Assembly (NCBI GenBank): GCA_013115145.1 | Contig: JAAPAO010000276.1 | Location: forward strand, 1-44,018 | Length of the DNA stretch: 44,018 nt | Source: Perkinsus chesapeaki | Lineage: Eukaryota > Perkinsozoa > Perkinsida > Perkinsidae | Direction of reading: 5' to 3' | Shown here: positions 20,367-32,927 of the stretch, in pieces | Position numbering within the stretch: the first letter of the stretch is position 1 | Layout of the letters: each line of letters opens with the position of its first letter | Made by a program: the position numbers and the translations under genes | The notes under the pieces: model-generated | Databases searched by the model: none | What the model was told of the DNA's origin: nothing | The model's input: the letters and a program-made list of their open reading frames with translations, nothing else

Positions 20367-23300
20367 TTATCTCCTATGACGACCACGGCCCTCCTCACGC
20401 TCATCTCTCCGTGGTCTCTTCGATCGATTTTCTTCTCGACGCTCCTTCGGTGGGCCCGCATTAGGGTCGAGTGGATCGTAAACCTCCAATACTTTCTGTG
20501 CACGCTCTTCATCCAACTGATACCTGTGAACCTTCAGCTGCGCCAATTGTGGGACAGGGACGCACATGACGCAATCGGACTGATAATCTTTTATACCACA
20601 TGAGCACACGAGAATCTCATCTGCAATTTATTCCCAACTTTTCGAAAAGTGAAATAAGACCCTCCTCAGGAAATATTCAGATGAACTAGCCTTCTATTAC
20701 TCCACATCCAATAGGATGCTGTAAATCTACAAGTAGTAATAAGCCCACAGCAGTGCGCTGCTGCACACTATAGCGAGACCGAATCCCCAAGCAGAGGTGA
20801 GGAGGCGGATACGAAGGTATTCTTACGCTCTGGTGCTATCTATTGCAAACTTCAATCCCTTCTCCTTAGAGGCAGTTTCTCGACCACGCAACCAATCAGC
20901 ATCGCCAAACGCATCTCCGTCAGCTCCAAGGGCACCGGTGTCCTCTCCGAATGCGAACTAAAAGTGGCAATAATGAGTGCCATTTAATTACAAAGGACTC
21001 GCTTAATTACAAAAATCTTATTATAAAGCATTAAAGATTGATCTCCGGTATGAAAAAGTAAATCCTCAATCCCCTCTGCATACCACTACAGTAGAACTAC
21101 ATTGGAGGTGAAATAATTGAACAACAACACATGATTTTCCTGTAATGGCAGATAAATTTATTACAGATTAACAGTAGTACTTGAAAGTTTAACTAAATTT
21201 ACTACCAATTAATACAATCAATGACACTGCCAACTAATTATGGTCCGAGCAGCAACGTCAACCACATTTCAGATATCAAAAGCTACCAGTCAAGCGCCCC
21301 CCCGCCTAACACATCCACTGTCCCCCCCTATGCCGGCTTACTTGCATTGTTTCGGCCAGCGTGCCGGGTTCAGCCGTCACTTCACCAGTCACCGGTAGCC
21401 CCCTATTACTAGAAGTAGATGCACTTTGACCATTGGTCGAAACCGCCACTGGTTCGTCTGATTCACAAACAGATATGACGGCCAAGTATTTCATCTCTAC
21501 CACAAGTAGATACACGCTACTCGATCTCTAAACGCACAACGAGCTCACAGTTTATTCGTGCCGAAACGAGGCTCTCTCAGGGGCGCGTAACTGTTGTACA
21601 GTTACGCCGTGTTGCGGCGGCGTTGAACAGTTAAACTGTTCGAACGAGAACTCGTGATTTTTCATTGACCAAGCTGACTTGCTGCTCCGGGGGCAAAGGA
21701 GCTGGTAGTAATTGCGCGAAGTTTACGTTGAATTGTTCTTTGAACCGTTTTATTGCCACCGCTGCTAGGTTGAGTACCAACATTGACCCCAGGTGGATGA
21801 TCCGCAGACTACCAACACTCACCATCATGTGCCTTATGCAGCTCCTCGTCCATGAATGCATCGAGCTCCTTATATGCATCTTTCCCACGCTTAACCCTCC
21901 GCTTATACCTATTCGAATATACTATGCGGTGAGGCCCGTCTGCTGAGGACGCTCCAATTATTCAAGTGTACGAAAGTGCGTGGTGAACCAACAACACAGT
22001 CTCGTCCACAATCGAGTACAGCGACAGTATCGCCTTGTGCGGCGCCCACTGCCGCCCGCGTACTTCGCAGACGACAGCCAAACTCTCCCACTTATCTACA
22101 CGTTGAACAAGAAGGAGCTAGGAGGGCTAGGCCATGATCATTTGAACTGTCGGATCCGATACCATCAATTGCAACAGTTATGTAATCGAATGACCATAAT
22201 GTATATGACGACACGTACTTCCGAAGCCCCAGTTCCTCAATGTTACTACTTCTTAGCTCTGCCAGCCACTCCTACTGTACCCTCATCTGTCTTATTAGAT
22301 TTATCCTCCACTCGATTAATCTCCTATAATACCGAAAACCGTCATCATAAGGAAGCCCCTGCGAAATCGGACTCGTATCTTTTGACGCATTTTCTCAATC
22401 TGCTTTTGCCGCTCCAGTTCGCTCTCTCTCATCGCCTTCGCCTCACTCGGAAGGATACCTGATAGATTCGTCCAACTACCTTCGACGTGCCAGCCCAAAG
22501 CCTACCAAGCTCATCAGCTCGTTCACGATCTCCGTACTCCGACGTGTCCGACTCCTCGTCGCTCGCATCCAAGTCCTGCACCCGAGACTGAAAAAACATT
22601 TTTACCACTCCATCCTCAGACTTAGAAATTATGGAAAACCATACTGGGAACATAGAGCGATGCAACGAGCGATCGGCTACCAAAGGAGACTCCTTTAACT
22701 AGTCTTCGGAAAGGAAAATCAAATGATTCGATGCGAGTTAAATTTAAACTGAATCATCAGAAGTAATTACTGTACGCTATCGTCATGTGGTAAGGGCACT
22801 CAATGGACGACAGGAGGGGCCCAAGGGAAAGGTCATAAGCCACACAGTGCTAATTAAGAGAAGTGCAGAAATCTGCCACCACTTTCGACGCCCTTGCTAC
22901 CACTCGAATGTACACGAGTGTCTATCTACCGTCCACATATGGTTAATGAATAAAATACAACAAAGCATTCGCCACCATCCACCATCTACCTTCTGCAATA
23001 GCTTCGCTCGCTTCTCCGCGGCACTTGTCCTCCCTCGATTCGTCGACTTCCCCTTCGAAGTGTTCTCCTCGGACTTCGGGGTTTCGGCCAGCAGTTCCGA
23101 ATCCCCGTAATCATGAGCGCTCTTCACTTTGACGGCCACCTTAGCATTACCTACATAAATTGCCTTGCGTCGGCATCGAACCCATGACACGCTTCATCTC
23201 AAAAACTTCTCAAACGCATAAAAATTTTCTGGTCTGCAGACCCGGACAGGAATGCCTATTTCCAGCAAGGTTCCACTTCAAAAGTGTTACCACATAATAG

Positions 23301-25993
23301 CATACCCCGAGGATCGAACCCCCGACCTTTCGATTACCGGCTTCCTCATCCTCGCTTTCACTGCTACTACTGCTCTCGCCGTCCTCAAAGCTGAGCAAAC
23401 CCTTCTTGTTCGATACTTCTATTTTTTGTTTTCTTCTGTCATTTCTTTCTTCCTCGGCATGGTCCACCACTTGCCTGTAAATGTCCCTCGGAATAATATC
23501 GCTGAAGGGGTTCTCTACCTGCAAAACAACACCAGTGATCCGAGTTCGGTAATTGACTTCCAAGCCCAACAGATTCCCATGTCTGCTTGCTATTATATTT
23601 CCTCTAACACATTACTGACTAACAAGGAACACATTTCCATCACCGAAGTTGAAAAAATATACAACTTCTATGTCCACCGAATATGCACTTCAGGTGGTTT
23701 ATTTCATGTCAACGGGGAAGTCCAATCTTTCCCGAACACCGCCAGACGGCCGTGTAGAACCAACGCTTAAGCACAATCGCCCATGCATGCCGGCCATCAA
23801 TGCATTTGCCAGGTCATTATAATAATAAGAATCACATGAATATCCTTCACTAGTTAAATCCGACTAATCGTCACCACAGCGTCGTTCCCCTGTCCGAGCT
23901 TCCCCTATGTATACCCCTCCTTACAGTATTACCACTTCTGCCCGTATAATATGCGGCGGCGGTTCATCTGTTGGGTAATCGTTGGTATCGACATTAGCTT
24001 GTGCTATTCTGTCCAAATTATACACCGTATCATCAACGACTTTACCAAATAAAGTGTACCTTTATGAAACACCTTCAAACAATACGGAAGGCTAATGCAC
24101 CACAGAAGACCAGAGACGGAAGTGTCCCGGCGTTCCCGTTGCTACATCACAGTTAGTCCTGGCAGAACCCTTGACAGAAAAGACGCTTCACTACGCGCAA
24201 AGGAAATGCGGAAAGTAGGTGTGCTGATATTATACATTTGAGCGGTACTAAAACTATAAGTCTAATGGTAGCCCACTTTTTCAAGAATAATAACGCCATT
24301 TAATGTACTTACAAAAAGTGAACACCTATTGCAATGATAAAAGCAATGCGTGATGGAGCGTTATACCGACCAGCAGACTGCTAAAGGGTTCCTCTTCCTA
24401 TGCTTATTATTACTTATTATTAAATGTATCCTCCCTCCCCAAAGTAATGAAGAACTGTGATCCATTTGTTGATGCTCCCCCCGCTTCAGCTACTCCAGCA
24501 CTCGCTACGCCCACCAGACCTCTATATCGATACCTTAAACCACACGGTCAGAAAACAACACGTGCGCTGAATGCGGGTTCGACGAGAATGCTCGGTATCC
24601 CCTGCCAAATGTAAGCAGTCTCTGAATAGGGACAGTTTTTCCCAGTCGTCAAGATTTCCACCAAGTAACGAGCTGGACTTCAAGAGTAATGCATCGGCGG
24701 TAACGAGACTGATATGTAGAAGCTGACACGATGGTCACGACGACCGAATGGCTGCGTTGTGAGTAACTCGTGAGCCATACAGGCTCAGGGCGATAAGACT
24801 ATACCATCAAAGGACATGCCCTGCCATTGACTACAACAACAATGAGAAGCAAATCAAAACGATATTAAAGTTGGCGGTAAAGAATGAGCCAAGCTTCATC
24901 CACATCACAGACGGCAGACAACTACTCACTTAAGCCTCGAATGAAATTCATTCGGATATGGTTCACCGTAAATACTATCACATCCCGTCCCAGTATTAGT
25001 CCTGTCACCACCCTGTATTAAGAAGTCTTTGATAATTCGATGGAACACTGTGCCGTTATAATAATCTTCCAGAGCCTGAAAGAACGATAAGCCAGTCACT
25101 GTCAGGAAGCCATAGACAAGGAGCACGACATGGAGGCCCAAGGAGGAATAAGTTTGGTGTCTCTTCACTACCAAACATGAGGGAAGAATTTTAACCTTCT
25201 GAAGACTTTCGGTCTACCAATAATTTGTATGGGGAAAGTTCTCGATACACGAACCCATTTCCGGAAAGCCAGATTGAATTCTGGAAGGGCCGATTTCCTA
25301 AATTGAGAATTCCTGCTGGTCGATAGGAGAATCACCGTGAGTACAGCTCCACCTTCAGAGCAATATATCACACTCAATAGCCTGATTTGGCATATTATCG
25401 CGAGACACGAGTCGCCTACTCCATCGGACATTAGTCCATTGTAAACGGTAAATCCTCTAATAAGAGTAAGCTGAAGCTCTGTTGGCTCCCTTCCGCCTTC
25501 CTATCAAGCTTACGAGCCAACAACGAACCGGCGAAACTACATACCCTATCGGTGCCCTAGAGACTGTCAGCCGGTATGAGCAGCCCTGTTAGCTCAGTCT
25601 ATCTCAAGCCTCTACATTTTCCGCCATGATCACGGGCGATCCCATGCTCTCTGGAACCCCAGAAAGTTTCCCACAGAATGCTCGTAAGTCACCGGCATTC
25701 CTAAGCGACCAGCAGGGGATGATCCATCATAATTTCCGTAATAGGTTGTAACTCCCGTGAGTCACAACAGATTCTCCCGAGAAAACTCCTCGAAATTTTC
25801 ACCGGAGTCTCCTTCCGGAAGCGCCCTGGCCAACACTGACCCAGACGGCATCACGGTTGCTCACCAATTGGACGAAGTTTCGGGTAGTTTTCGGGCACTC
25901 CTTCGACCACAGTGCTATCGATATCGGGCCGTGTGTGGTGTGCAGGACCACCTTCCCCTTAGTCGGAGGCTCCGCCACATATATGTTAGACAT
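20367..25993 (-). CDS. CWC27: spliceosome-associated cyclophilin CWC27
   Basis: Cyclophilin-fold protein of the activated spliceosome (Bact stage) in other eukaryotes. Exons: 25865-25993, 24930-25075, 24414-24533, 23933-24059, 23338-23518, 22990-23150, 22506-22587, 22373-22458, 22276-22323, 21823-21901, 21679-21764, 21342-21494, 20827-20957, 20367-20523; about 561 residues. The start [20 protein letters not shown] is nearly diagnostic. The cyclophilin domain shows [14 protein letters not shown] and NGSQFFIT. The position of the CypA active-site Trp is Thr, as expected for a weak or inactive isomerase. [11 protein letters not shown] follows the domain as in the human protein. The acidic/basic tail ends with EVYDPLDPN and a basic run, matching the CWC27 C-terminus. 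Exons 9-12 are the least certain. Confidence 0.9.
21585..21641. repeat. hairpin cluster in a CWC27 intron
   Basis: GCGTAACTGT/ACAGTTACGC with a 3-nt loop (21585-21607) is followed by GAACAGTT/AACTGTTC around A21633 (21625-21641). The word AACTGTT occurs in both, so cross-pairing is possible. A short CGAG/CTCG hairpin follows at 21645-21654. Confidence 0.75.
23172..23320 (-). repeat. two tRNA-like B-box motifs around CWC27 intron 5
   Basis: On the minus strand GGTTCGATGCC (23172-23182) and GGTTCGATCC (23311-23320) match the T-arm/B-box consensus of RNA polymerase III genes. The second is preceded by AAGGTCGGG, as in the variable and T-stem region of a tRNA. No full cloverleaf could be folded, so these look like tRNA-derived repeat remnants. 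Confidence 0.4.
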
Positions 25994-26011
25994 GTTAAAA
26001 TGACTCCCCTA

Positions 26012-26060
26012 GGAATCGAACCAACGACCTTCCAGGTGGTAACAAGCAATCCCACCGATA
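26012..26060 (-). repeat. tRNA-like fragment upstream of the CWC27 start
   Basis: The minus strand carries a perfect B box (GGTTCGATTCC, 26012-26022) preceded by GTTACCACCTGGAAGGTC, which resembles the anticodon-side and variable region of a tRNA. Acceptor-stem pairing fails, so I do not call a tRNA gene. The B box ends 19 nt before the CWC27 ATG. Confidence 0.4.
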
Positions 26061-26274
26061 TCCCATTTCCTCTGCTTCTCGTTACTGTGAGTAACTCATA
26101 GCTCTACACATTCGAAACATACTTGAAACGATAAGCTCTTTAGTCTGGTAATGTAAGCAACTTCGTCATCTTAAGCTACGCTCCGTCCACAGCTAACCTC
26201 TCTTTGCCTCCGCTCATCAGATTAAGCAGCAATGAATCCGAGTTCAAAACCTGGTCAGGACACTTTTAAAAGCA

Positions 26275-27994
26275 TTAAATCAATCCCGCTTTTACCATCT
26301 TGTTGCGGCTGACTGCCATGTGATGGGCGATCTCCTTAGCTGCGTCGATCCTCCTCAACTCAACGAAACCGGGGTTGTTTTGGATTGCCGAACCGATCAT
26401 TTTGGCCGATTCCATTTCACCTGACAGAGCACGGTCACCAACCAACGCCCACAGCTCTTATAGACCTCAGAGTAAATTTAATAGAACGATTTTTTGGCGC
26501 TCCACTAGTGGAAAGATGTCATATCCTGGAAACCTGGGGAGAACATTTTAGGGCTAAACTGAGGAGTAAGATATGTTCCAGAACTGGCAGCAATCCTTCT
26601 GGTCAGGCAACTGATACTGAAAATGAGATTCTGTCCGATCTCATAGGGGAACTCGCCGAACGGCAAGAGTAAATAAAGTAGTTTCAAGTCGATTCTTCAC
26701 CCACTAAAAGTTCACTAATCCACGAGCGTTCCTCTCAAATGACAGGATAGACTTCTTATCGCGACATTTGCACCCTTCGCGGGGGCGAGCGAATGATGAC
26801 AAGTAAACCATACAAGACATGTCAAGTGCCGCCAATCATTCCAAGAAACGTAAAGGTCACCTTGTGCCTTGATGATGATGTTCTTCTTCATTTCCTGTGC
26901 CTTCAACACTTGGTACTTCGCCTTCTCAGCTTGCTGTTGAGCCACCTGTTTCTGCTCTACTGCTCCTGCATATCTGAGCACCAACCATAGACTCCACCAA
27001 CCGAGAGCACGGGAATCTTACTCTGGTGAGAAAGCAAGGTCAACAATGGCTACATCATCGAGAATCAGATTGAACTCCTTTGCCCTCTCCACCAGTTCCT
27101 GTCGGATACGACGCGACACCACCTGAAAAACGAGGTCGGACAACTTTAGCGACGAATCGAGCAGTGATAGTTTAAAAAGAAAGCCACATTGAAATTAAAC
27201 CCTCTACTTCTGTTGAAATTTCAGTTACAGCTGCGTCAATATGCATAATTTCAAGATCAGATTGACGCGGGAAACATTATCGCAAAGCTGATCTACCAAA
27301 CACATCGGGGCTAACGCGTCCAATCGAGCAGTCCATATTAACTGCAGGAAAAGGAAGACTTGATTACCTCACGCTGAGTGACAAGTTCCGAGGCGTTGAA
27401 CTGAGCGACGACCGACTTTAACACTTCGTTGATGATAGACGGCAAAATCTGAAAAATAAGATCAATTCTTAAACCCGTCGTCGAGAAAGCCGTGCCTTCT
27501 CGTCGTAATCGGTGCCAACATAACGATAGATAGAAGGCAGGCGATCCTCACGAGGACGACACAACGTTCGAAGAGATATGCTGACCATCTGCAAATCCTT
27601 GGATCCCGTTAAGGACACCTGAGGGGGGTATAGAAGGGAAAATTGTACGAGAGAGCGGTACCAGCGTTCTGGGTTTAGTTCTGATGTCAAAGGTGATGGG
27701 GCGCTCAAACCATGGCACGAGAACATGTGTTCCTTCGTTGTAGAGGTCCTCCTTGATACCACCGAGCCTGGAGAACTTGATTGCCCGATGTCCAGCGTCG
27801 ACTGAAAGATACACGTCACACGAATTGACCTTTTGTGCATCTTGCACGCTTCAACCTAAGATACTCTTATTACCATTAAAAAGACAATTCTTGAACGCCC
27901 AAACCGAGCCTCCGATTCCCACACTTCCAACGGTGATGACCTTAGCCAGTTGTGGGCCAAATTTAGAAAATGCCTCGGTGAACTTTTGGGACAT
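26275..27994 (-). CDS. PHB2: prohibitin 2
   Basis: Subunit of the ring-shaped prohibitin complex of the mitochondrial inner membrane, which acts in cristae organisation and protease regulation. Exons: 27874-27994, 27662-27801, 27496-27618, 27368-27448, 27022-27122, 26861-26973, 26275-26420, joined to 274 residues, the usual size. N-terminal hydrophobic anchor [20 protein letters not shown]/band-7 region from [20 protein letters not shown] through [23 protein letters not shown], coiled coil [21 protein letters not shown] and conserved tail. Between exons 3 and 4 the only donor giving both a normal intron size (47 nt) and the conserved DEKILPS join is GC (AAG|GCACGG). The GT alternative leaves a 26-nt intron and a 7-residue insert. 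Confidence 0.93.
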
Positions 27995-28276
27995 CTTCAG
28001 GCAACAATAAAGAGTACCAAAGCTATTAATAATAAACTTTCAAAAATACACCAAAAAGTACTGTCCATCATAAACACAATTCTGATGCGTCTATTCAGCT
28101 ATTTCCGATGCTCTCAGCTCATCTACAATAATTTCAACTCCTAAAGAGTCCGAAGACTTGCCACGTAGTCGAAACACTGCTCGTCGAGAAGCAATGTAAA
28201 AAGCGCGCGCCCGGCTGATCGACGCGTTTTTAAAACGGGAGGGGTGGAAGAAAGTTGAAGTGTGATCTTGATTGTT

Positions 28277-30892
28277 ATGGTGACCGGCATGCTCAGTGGA
28301 GTGAAGCAAGGTCTACAAAATCTTAGGGACTCGGTCGGAGGACCTAATGCAGTAAGTGTATCCTTAGGTTAACCGTGCAAGATACAAAATAAGCCAGCTC
28401 ACATGCCTCTCAGGCCTCACCTGACTCTCGAGATACCAGTCAGATCAGCCAGTACAACGGTGAAGTTCGCGACATGTTCGAAGAGTTCCACGCCGCTCTG
28501 ATGCAATGCATCGACCATCGAATGAAGTTCCGTGCATTCATAAATATGTTCGTTCTTCTCCGTAACGACGCGGCAACTCCACAGCAGTTACTTCGCCTGC
28601 GTCGATGTCCTCCAAAACTGCACCAAAAGTCTCAAGAAGCTCAGCGCTCCCCGCAACTTCGACGGTGTCCCCCAGCAATCGACAGCCGGACTCACAACCC
28701 TTCCCGAAAGTCGGTACCACCTACGGCGCCTCTGTTATGATGTGGTTTAGATACGCTTATACTGATGGGCCCGATTCTGGGATCGGTCACCGTGGAAGTA
28801 GCGGATGACTTGCGGGACATGAAGAGAAAGGCAAGCGGGCTCTCCTGTGCTCTCACCGCTCTTTAGTTTGATCGTGTCAGATTCGAGATCGCCTCGTTGA
28901 GATATCTACCGACGTCAAAAAGCGTCATCGAGACATGCACACCTGCCACGGAGTTAGTCCTCCTAGTCGAGTCTTCCTCATTCACCGTATTGCCCTCTCA
29001 GGGCCTTCGGAAGGCTGAGGCTGTCTTCAAGCGGCATCAGCAAGAACTGGCAAGACTTCGGAATAGACTTCAGCAGCTTTACGAGACCTCTGGCCCACGG
29101 ATCCAAATGGAGCGCCAACGCGTACGTCATTTCGCCCACCTCCAAGCGGAAAGCTGCTGCTTTCAGGTGTTCGAGCGGCTCCAGAAAGTCCAGCAGGACA
29201 GCAATAGGTCGGCTAGGGACGTCTCGGAGGAGGTGGAGATGCTCAAGCGTCGCCATGCTGTCAGGCTTGCCCACCTATCAACCTCGATGGAATCTTTATC
29301 AGATACACTTCGATGCGATTTCCCACTTTGTCGCGGAGTTGGCCTCACTTCAGCGAAAGATGGACAGAAGAATGGTCGACGAACTTTCAAGACTCCCCTT
29401 GGATTTCCGCGGGGCAGTTGATGAGGCCGTGGTAAGTAAGCGTCTGCTCTCGGCTAGTAAGCGCGATCTCAGATGGCATGTCAATCTGGTCCCACTGCGC
29501 CTCGGCCGGCTTGGTTCCCCGCCGACTACCAACCGAGCATCAGCCATAGGGATCAGTGCCTCCTCGGCTACCCTGCTCTTCAATCAGCGTATTTGGTCTT
29601 GGAAGCTCAGTAAGTGCGTAAGTTGACTCGGCTAACCTTCATGCTGGTTTAGTGCGAATGGCAAGGACCAGTTCACAGAGTACAGAGCAACAACGTCGAT
29701 TGTTGGTCAGAGAGACGGAGAGCTCTCCTTCGAGCGTGGTGAAGTCATCTTTGTCACCCGTAAGTCAGCCCGTCACTTGCATTGCCATTTTATCTGTAGA
29801 GGACACCGGCTTGTGGTGGTGTGGCAGGAACGCGAAGGGAGAGGTATGCCCGGTGGTCGTTGGGTTCTTTCGGAATCCGCTTCCTCAGGTTGGACGCTTC
29901 CCGTCCTCATCTGTTAACATCTACGCGGTCGGAATTAACATTCCCGAGGCAGAGGACCCCAACTTCACTTCGATGAACCCCGGTAGGCCTTCCCTTTCCA
30001 ATCACGGCCGATGTGCGTTGTAGGTGGTCACGTGTTGGGTGCGATCACCCAAGGGGGGGAGATGTTCCGCGGCATGCAAGAGGCTCAGCTACCAATTGCC
30101 ACAGTAAGAGCAGCTTGACCTTGGTGGTCACGTGGGAGGCATCTCTAGGCTGCCATGCCCCACATTCCGTCTACCAATAGAGAGCTCAGAGTGGAGGCAG
30201 GCGAACAATTGGAGATTTTGGGAGAGCCGATGCCGGGTAGCGACCTTGTCAAAGTGAGAACATTGTTGGGGTATACCTTGGCCAACTCACCGCGTTGTGA
30301 ATGGCTTCAAGTTGAAATCATTCTGCGAGTCGGCGAATTTCGAGCCTTCTTCGGAATGTTAGTCATTTCAACGTAAATGAAGGCCGTGCAAATATTATCC
30401 GGTCAATGGCGTCAGCGTTCTAAGGTTCTGGCAGGTGCGGAGAATTCGGGACAGAATGGTCGGCGAAGTGCCAATGTGTGTTGTGATGCCACCGCAGACA
30501 TTCCAACAGACCACGCCTGTTCGACGCAATTACAGTCTCGACCAGATCACAGTAAGGCTTGAACTTGGCAGTAAGCAACGCAGCATTTGAAACACTGCTC
30601 TCAGATAATGGGACCGAAGTCTGGCACCTCCCCCAATCTTTCCAGGATGTCGCATCCGGGAGCAGGCGGTAGTCACTCACGATACGCCACACCAATGAGA
30701 GTTCCTACGATTGTGGAAGAGGATGATGAGGCTGCCAGGGAGGCCGAGAATAGGCCGCAAAATGCCCAGGTTGACGCGGAGGACCCGAGGGTTACGCGAC
30801 CGGTGACCAGCGGACATCATCCGATGAACACGGTCATCTCGCTTGCCGAGGAAGAAGAAGATCCGAATGATAAAAGGAGGTGTTCCTTCTAA
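28277..30892 (+). CDS. BAR-domain protein with SH3 domains
   Basis: Membrane-curving adaptor of the endophilin/amphiphysin type by architecture. Exons: 28277-28351, 28414-28526, 28588-28664, 28751-28830, 28867-29259, 29303-29431, 29473-29609, 29653-29759, 29800-29843, 29889-29982, 30024-30103, 30149-30270, 30425-30551, 30605-30892; about 621 residues. The N-terminal half is an all-helical BAR-like region ending in AIHFDAISHFVAELASLQRKMD. A first SH3 reads YRATTSIVGQRDGELSFERGE, then LWWCGRNAKGEVGRFPSSSV. A second, more divergent SH3 has VEAGEQLEIL and FWQVRRIRDRMVGEVP. The tail is acidic and disordered. Intron 4 appears to use a GC donor (AAG|GCAAGC). A segment at about 28960-29006 within exon 5 could be an extra unspliced intron. 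Confidence 0.8.
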
Positions 30893-32092
30893 ATTAAGTT
30901 GATATAATTAAGTTTTCGCATGGCATGCAATCTGTTAGTATGAAGTAATGTTGCTAATAACGCTTCAGCAAGTAACTGATTAACAGAGTTGCGTTGGCAA
31001 AGATAGCAAATTGACGAACGTAACAACGAAGTGCCAAGTGTTTGGAGATGCAGTTCGAGCGTGAACCGCCGCCTCACCTGTTTCTGCTGTGACACGATAT
31101 TCTGGTAGGTTGTGCAACATTATTAATAATAACTGTTGTCGCATCATCCATTGTGGTCATCCTGACTCGACAGTGAAACCACACGGTTCCCCTTGGACAT
31201 ATTAGCAGCTTGGGTTGATTGGGTATCTATGGTGTAATGTATATCTGATCTCATCCCGCTATATAATGATATGTCTAGCGATATCCCTCTGATTCGAGTC
31301 GATCCGCTGAACCAGATCATCATTCACACGTGATCCTGTTGTGGTTATTAAGGATAGGGGAATAAGGCAAAGACAGTGGAATGATGAGCACACTATAATG
31401 CTGGACAGTTGCGTATAGGCTGCGCTTTTTTCTAGAGCGATCAGCAGCTACCACAATTCTATCGATGATGAGCTATCACACATGAGATATTTGCATGAGG
31501 TGAAGTTCGCAATATCACACGACATCCGTGAGGCGTTGCACGATCCCATAATAAAGAACTCTAAACCAGCTCTTTCTCATATAAATTATCATTCGGGTAG
31601 CTTTCAGTGAGATATCATCACGAATGGTTTTAGCAACTCGGGAAGTTCAAGTGCATTTCGGGCAGTACCGTATACGACGCAAAGAGAGCGCAAGGTTCAA
31701 TGAATTGATGCCATTTCTACAGTGCAGAGTTTGGGTGTGGCCCGAGGCGGCAATTTCGCCGACTGTTCTTCTTTCTTGATCCATTTTTGGTTGAATTCCC
31801 CCAAGACTTCTCTTAATTGAGAATCTCTTGTACTGTAGAGCAACCAAACTCTTATCAATGCCCAAGATGGAAGCTACTGCTATTTGTTAAGACAGCAATT
31901 ATAGATGGCAAAGAATGCTGGGAGACATACACACGATGATAGACACTGCGCATGCCTGTAAGACATAATACTTTAGTTGATAATAGAAGATATAACCAAT
32001 AGCCGAGCAGGGTGTTTGGAAGGAACCCAACCACCTGCTTCGGTCTGAGGGAGAAGCTCTGCGGTCCTAGACGGAATAGATACCACATCTTT
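30893..32092. other. intergenic, possibly a decayed gene
   Basis: No supported gene. A minus-strand frame around 31700-31860 (for example EVLGEFNQKWIKKEEQ in one frame) looks weakly protein-like but is short and has no partners. The rest is A/T-rich, with several short direct repeats. The two flanking genes converge here, so it holds their 3' ends. Confidence 0.4.
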
Positions 32093-32437
32093 CTAAGTGA
32101 AGTAACAATAGCATGCGGCTCCTCCAAATCCTCCTTGACAGCGGCAGACTTGATTAGCCGGGCACTGGTTAGAGGGTCCGCAAGGTCCCTGTGGTCCAGC
32201 TGAAGGGTCTCTGCATATGCATCCACCACTAGGCTCACATTTACAAACGAAGCCATTAGGGCATGAACCACCGGGGGTGCACACGACTGTATTCTCAACA
32301 CATCTGCAGTAAGCAGCGCCCCAGCCGCCGGTGCACTGGCAGACTTGACCTTGGGGACAAGGATTCGACGGGCTACAGTTAATCTGAGCTGACGTCGAAT
32401 ACACCAACATTAGAAGAGTAGCGGGAAAGGTACGCAT
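32093..32437 (-). CDS. secreted cysteine-rich protein with three repeats
   Basis: Single uninterrupted exon, 114 residues. The start at 32437 gives a signal peptide MRTFPATLLMLVYSTSAQ. The mature part is three Cys-rich units, each beginning C-x-P and spaced C-P-x-x-x-x-C-x-C: CSPSNPCPQGQVCQC, CTPGGSCPNGFVCKC and CGPSNQCPANQVCRC. Each unit closes with a Gly-rich turn and C-x-C (for example GGWGAAYCRC). About six Cys per unit suggests disulfide-bonded modules like EGF or EB repeats, though the spacing matches neither exactly. An upstream in-frame ATG at 32473 would bury the signal peptide, so it is less likely. Role unknown; neighbouring genes are also intronless and secreted. Confidence 0.75.
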   Translation of the reverse strand: MRTFPATLLMLVYSTSAQINCSPSNPCPQGQVCQCTGGWGAAYCRCVENTVVCTPGGSCPNGFVCKCEPSGGCICRDPSAGPQGPCGPSNQCPANQVCRCQGGFGGAACYCYFT

Positions 32438-32927
32438 AGTGAAATAGGGTGAACTTCCAATATGCTCAACCACTCGACTTTATACCACAACCTCCACCGA
32501 GGCAAATATTTTTAAAATAACGCTTGGTTCCAGTACAATTTGAGAAGGTGAAAATTCTAGTCGATTTTCAACGAAGAGTATCTTTAGCCCAATAAACACA
32601 ACACGCTGTTGTATATGCGACAATAAGGGGGTTATACTAACAACAACACACGACAACCTTAGAGGGAGCCGGGGATAGCCCAATCGCACAATATAGGAAC
32701 AGAGAGATAATAGGAAGATAACCGATCCAAGAGCGTTCATAGGAAATTAAATGTACCTTAACAGTACAGAAGTAAAGCTCCTCTGGACCGGTAGTCAATA
32801 GGATCGTCTTCGACGAACCTGAACTATAGAACAAAGTTCACTAGACATGAAATATAAGCTAAAGTAAGATCAACCTCAAACACTTATAACATCAATAGGA
32901 AGACGTTAAATACAACAAGACTACTAC
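32438..32927. other. intergenic between two secreted-protein genes
   Basis: A/T-rich, no exon supported. It carries the promoter of the Cys-rich gene on its left and the 3' end of the first large paralog on its right. No palindrome of the one-nucleotide class was noticed. Confidence 0.4.

Noticed and set aside
20163-20603. Plus-strand 146-codon frame
   Set aside because: It overlaps the last CWC27 exon in antisense and has no domain or splice partner.
26012-26080. Possible intact tRNA gene on the minus strand
   Set aside because: The B box is perfect but neither an acceptor stem nor a full T stem can be formed.
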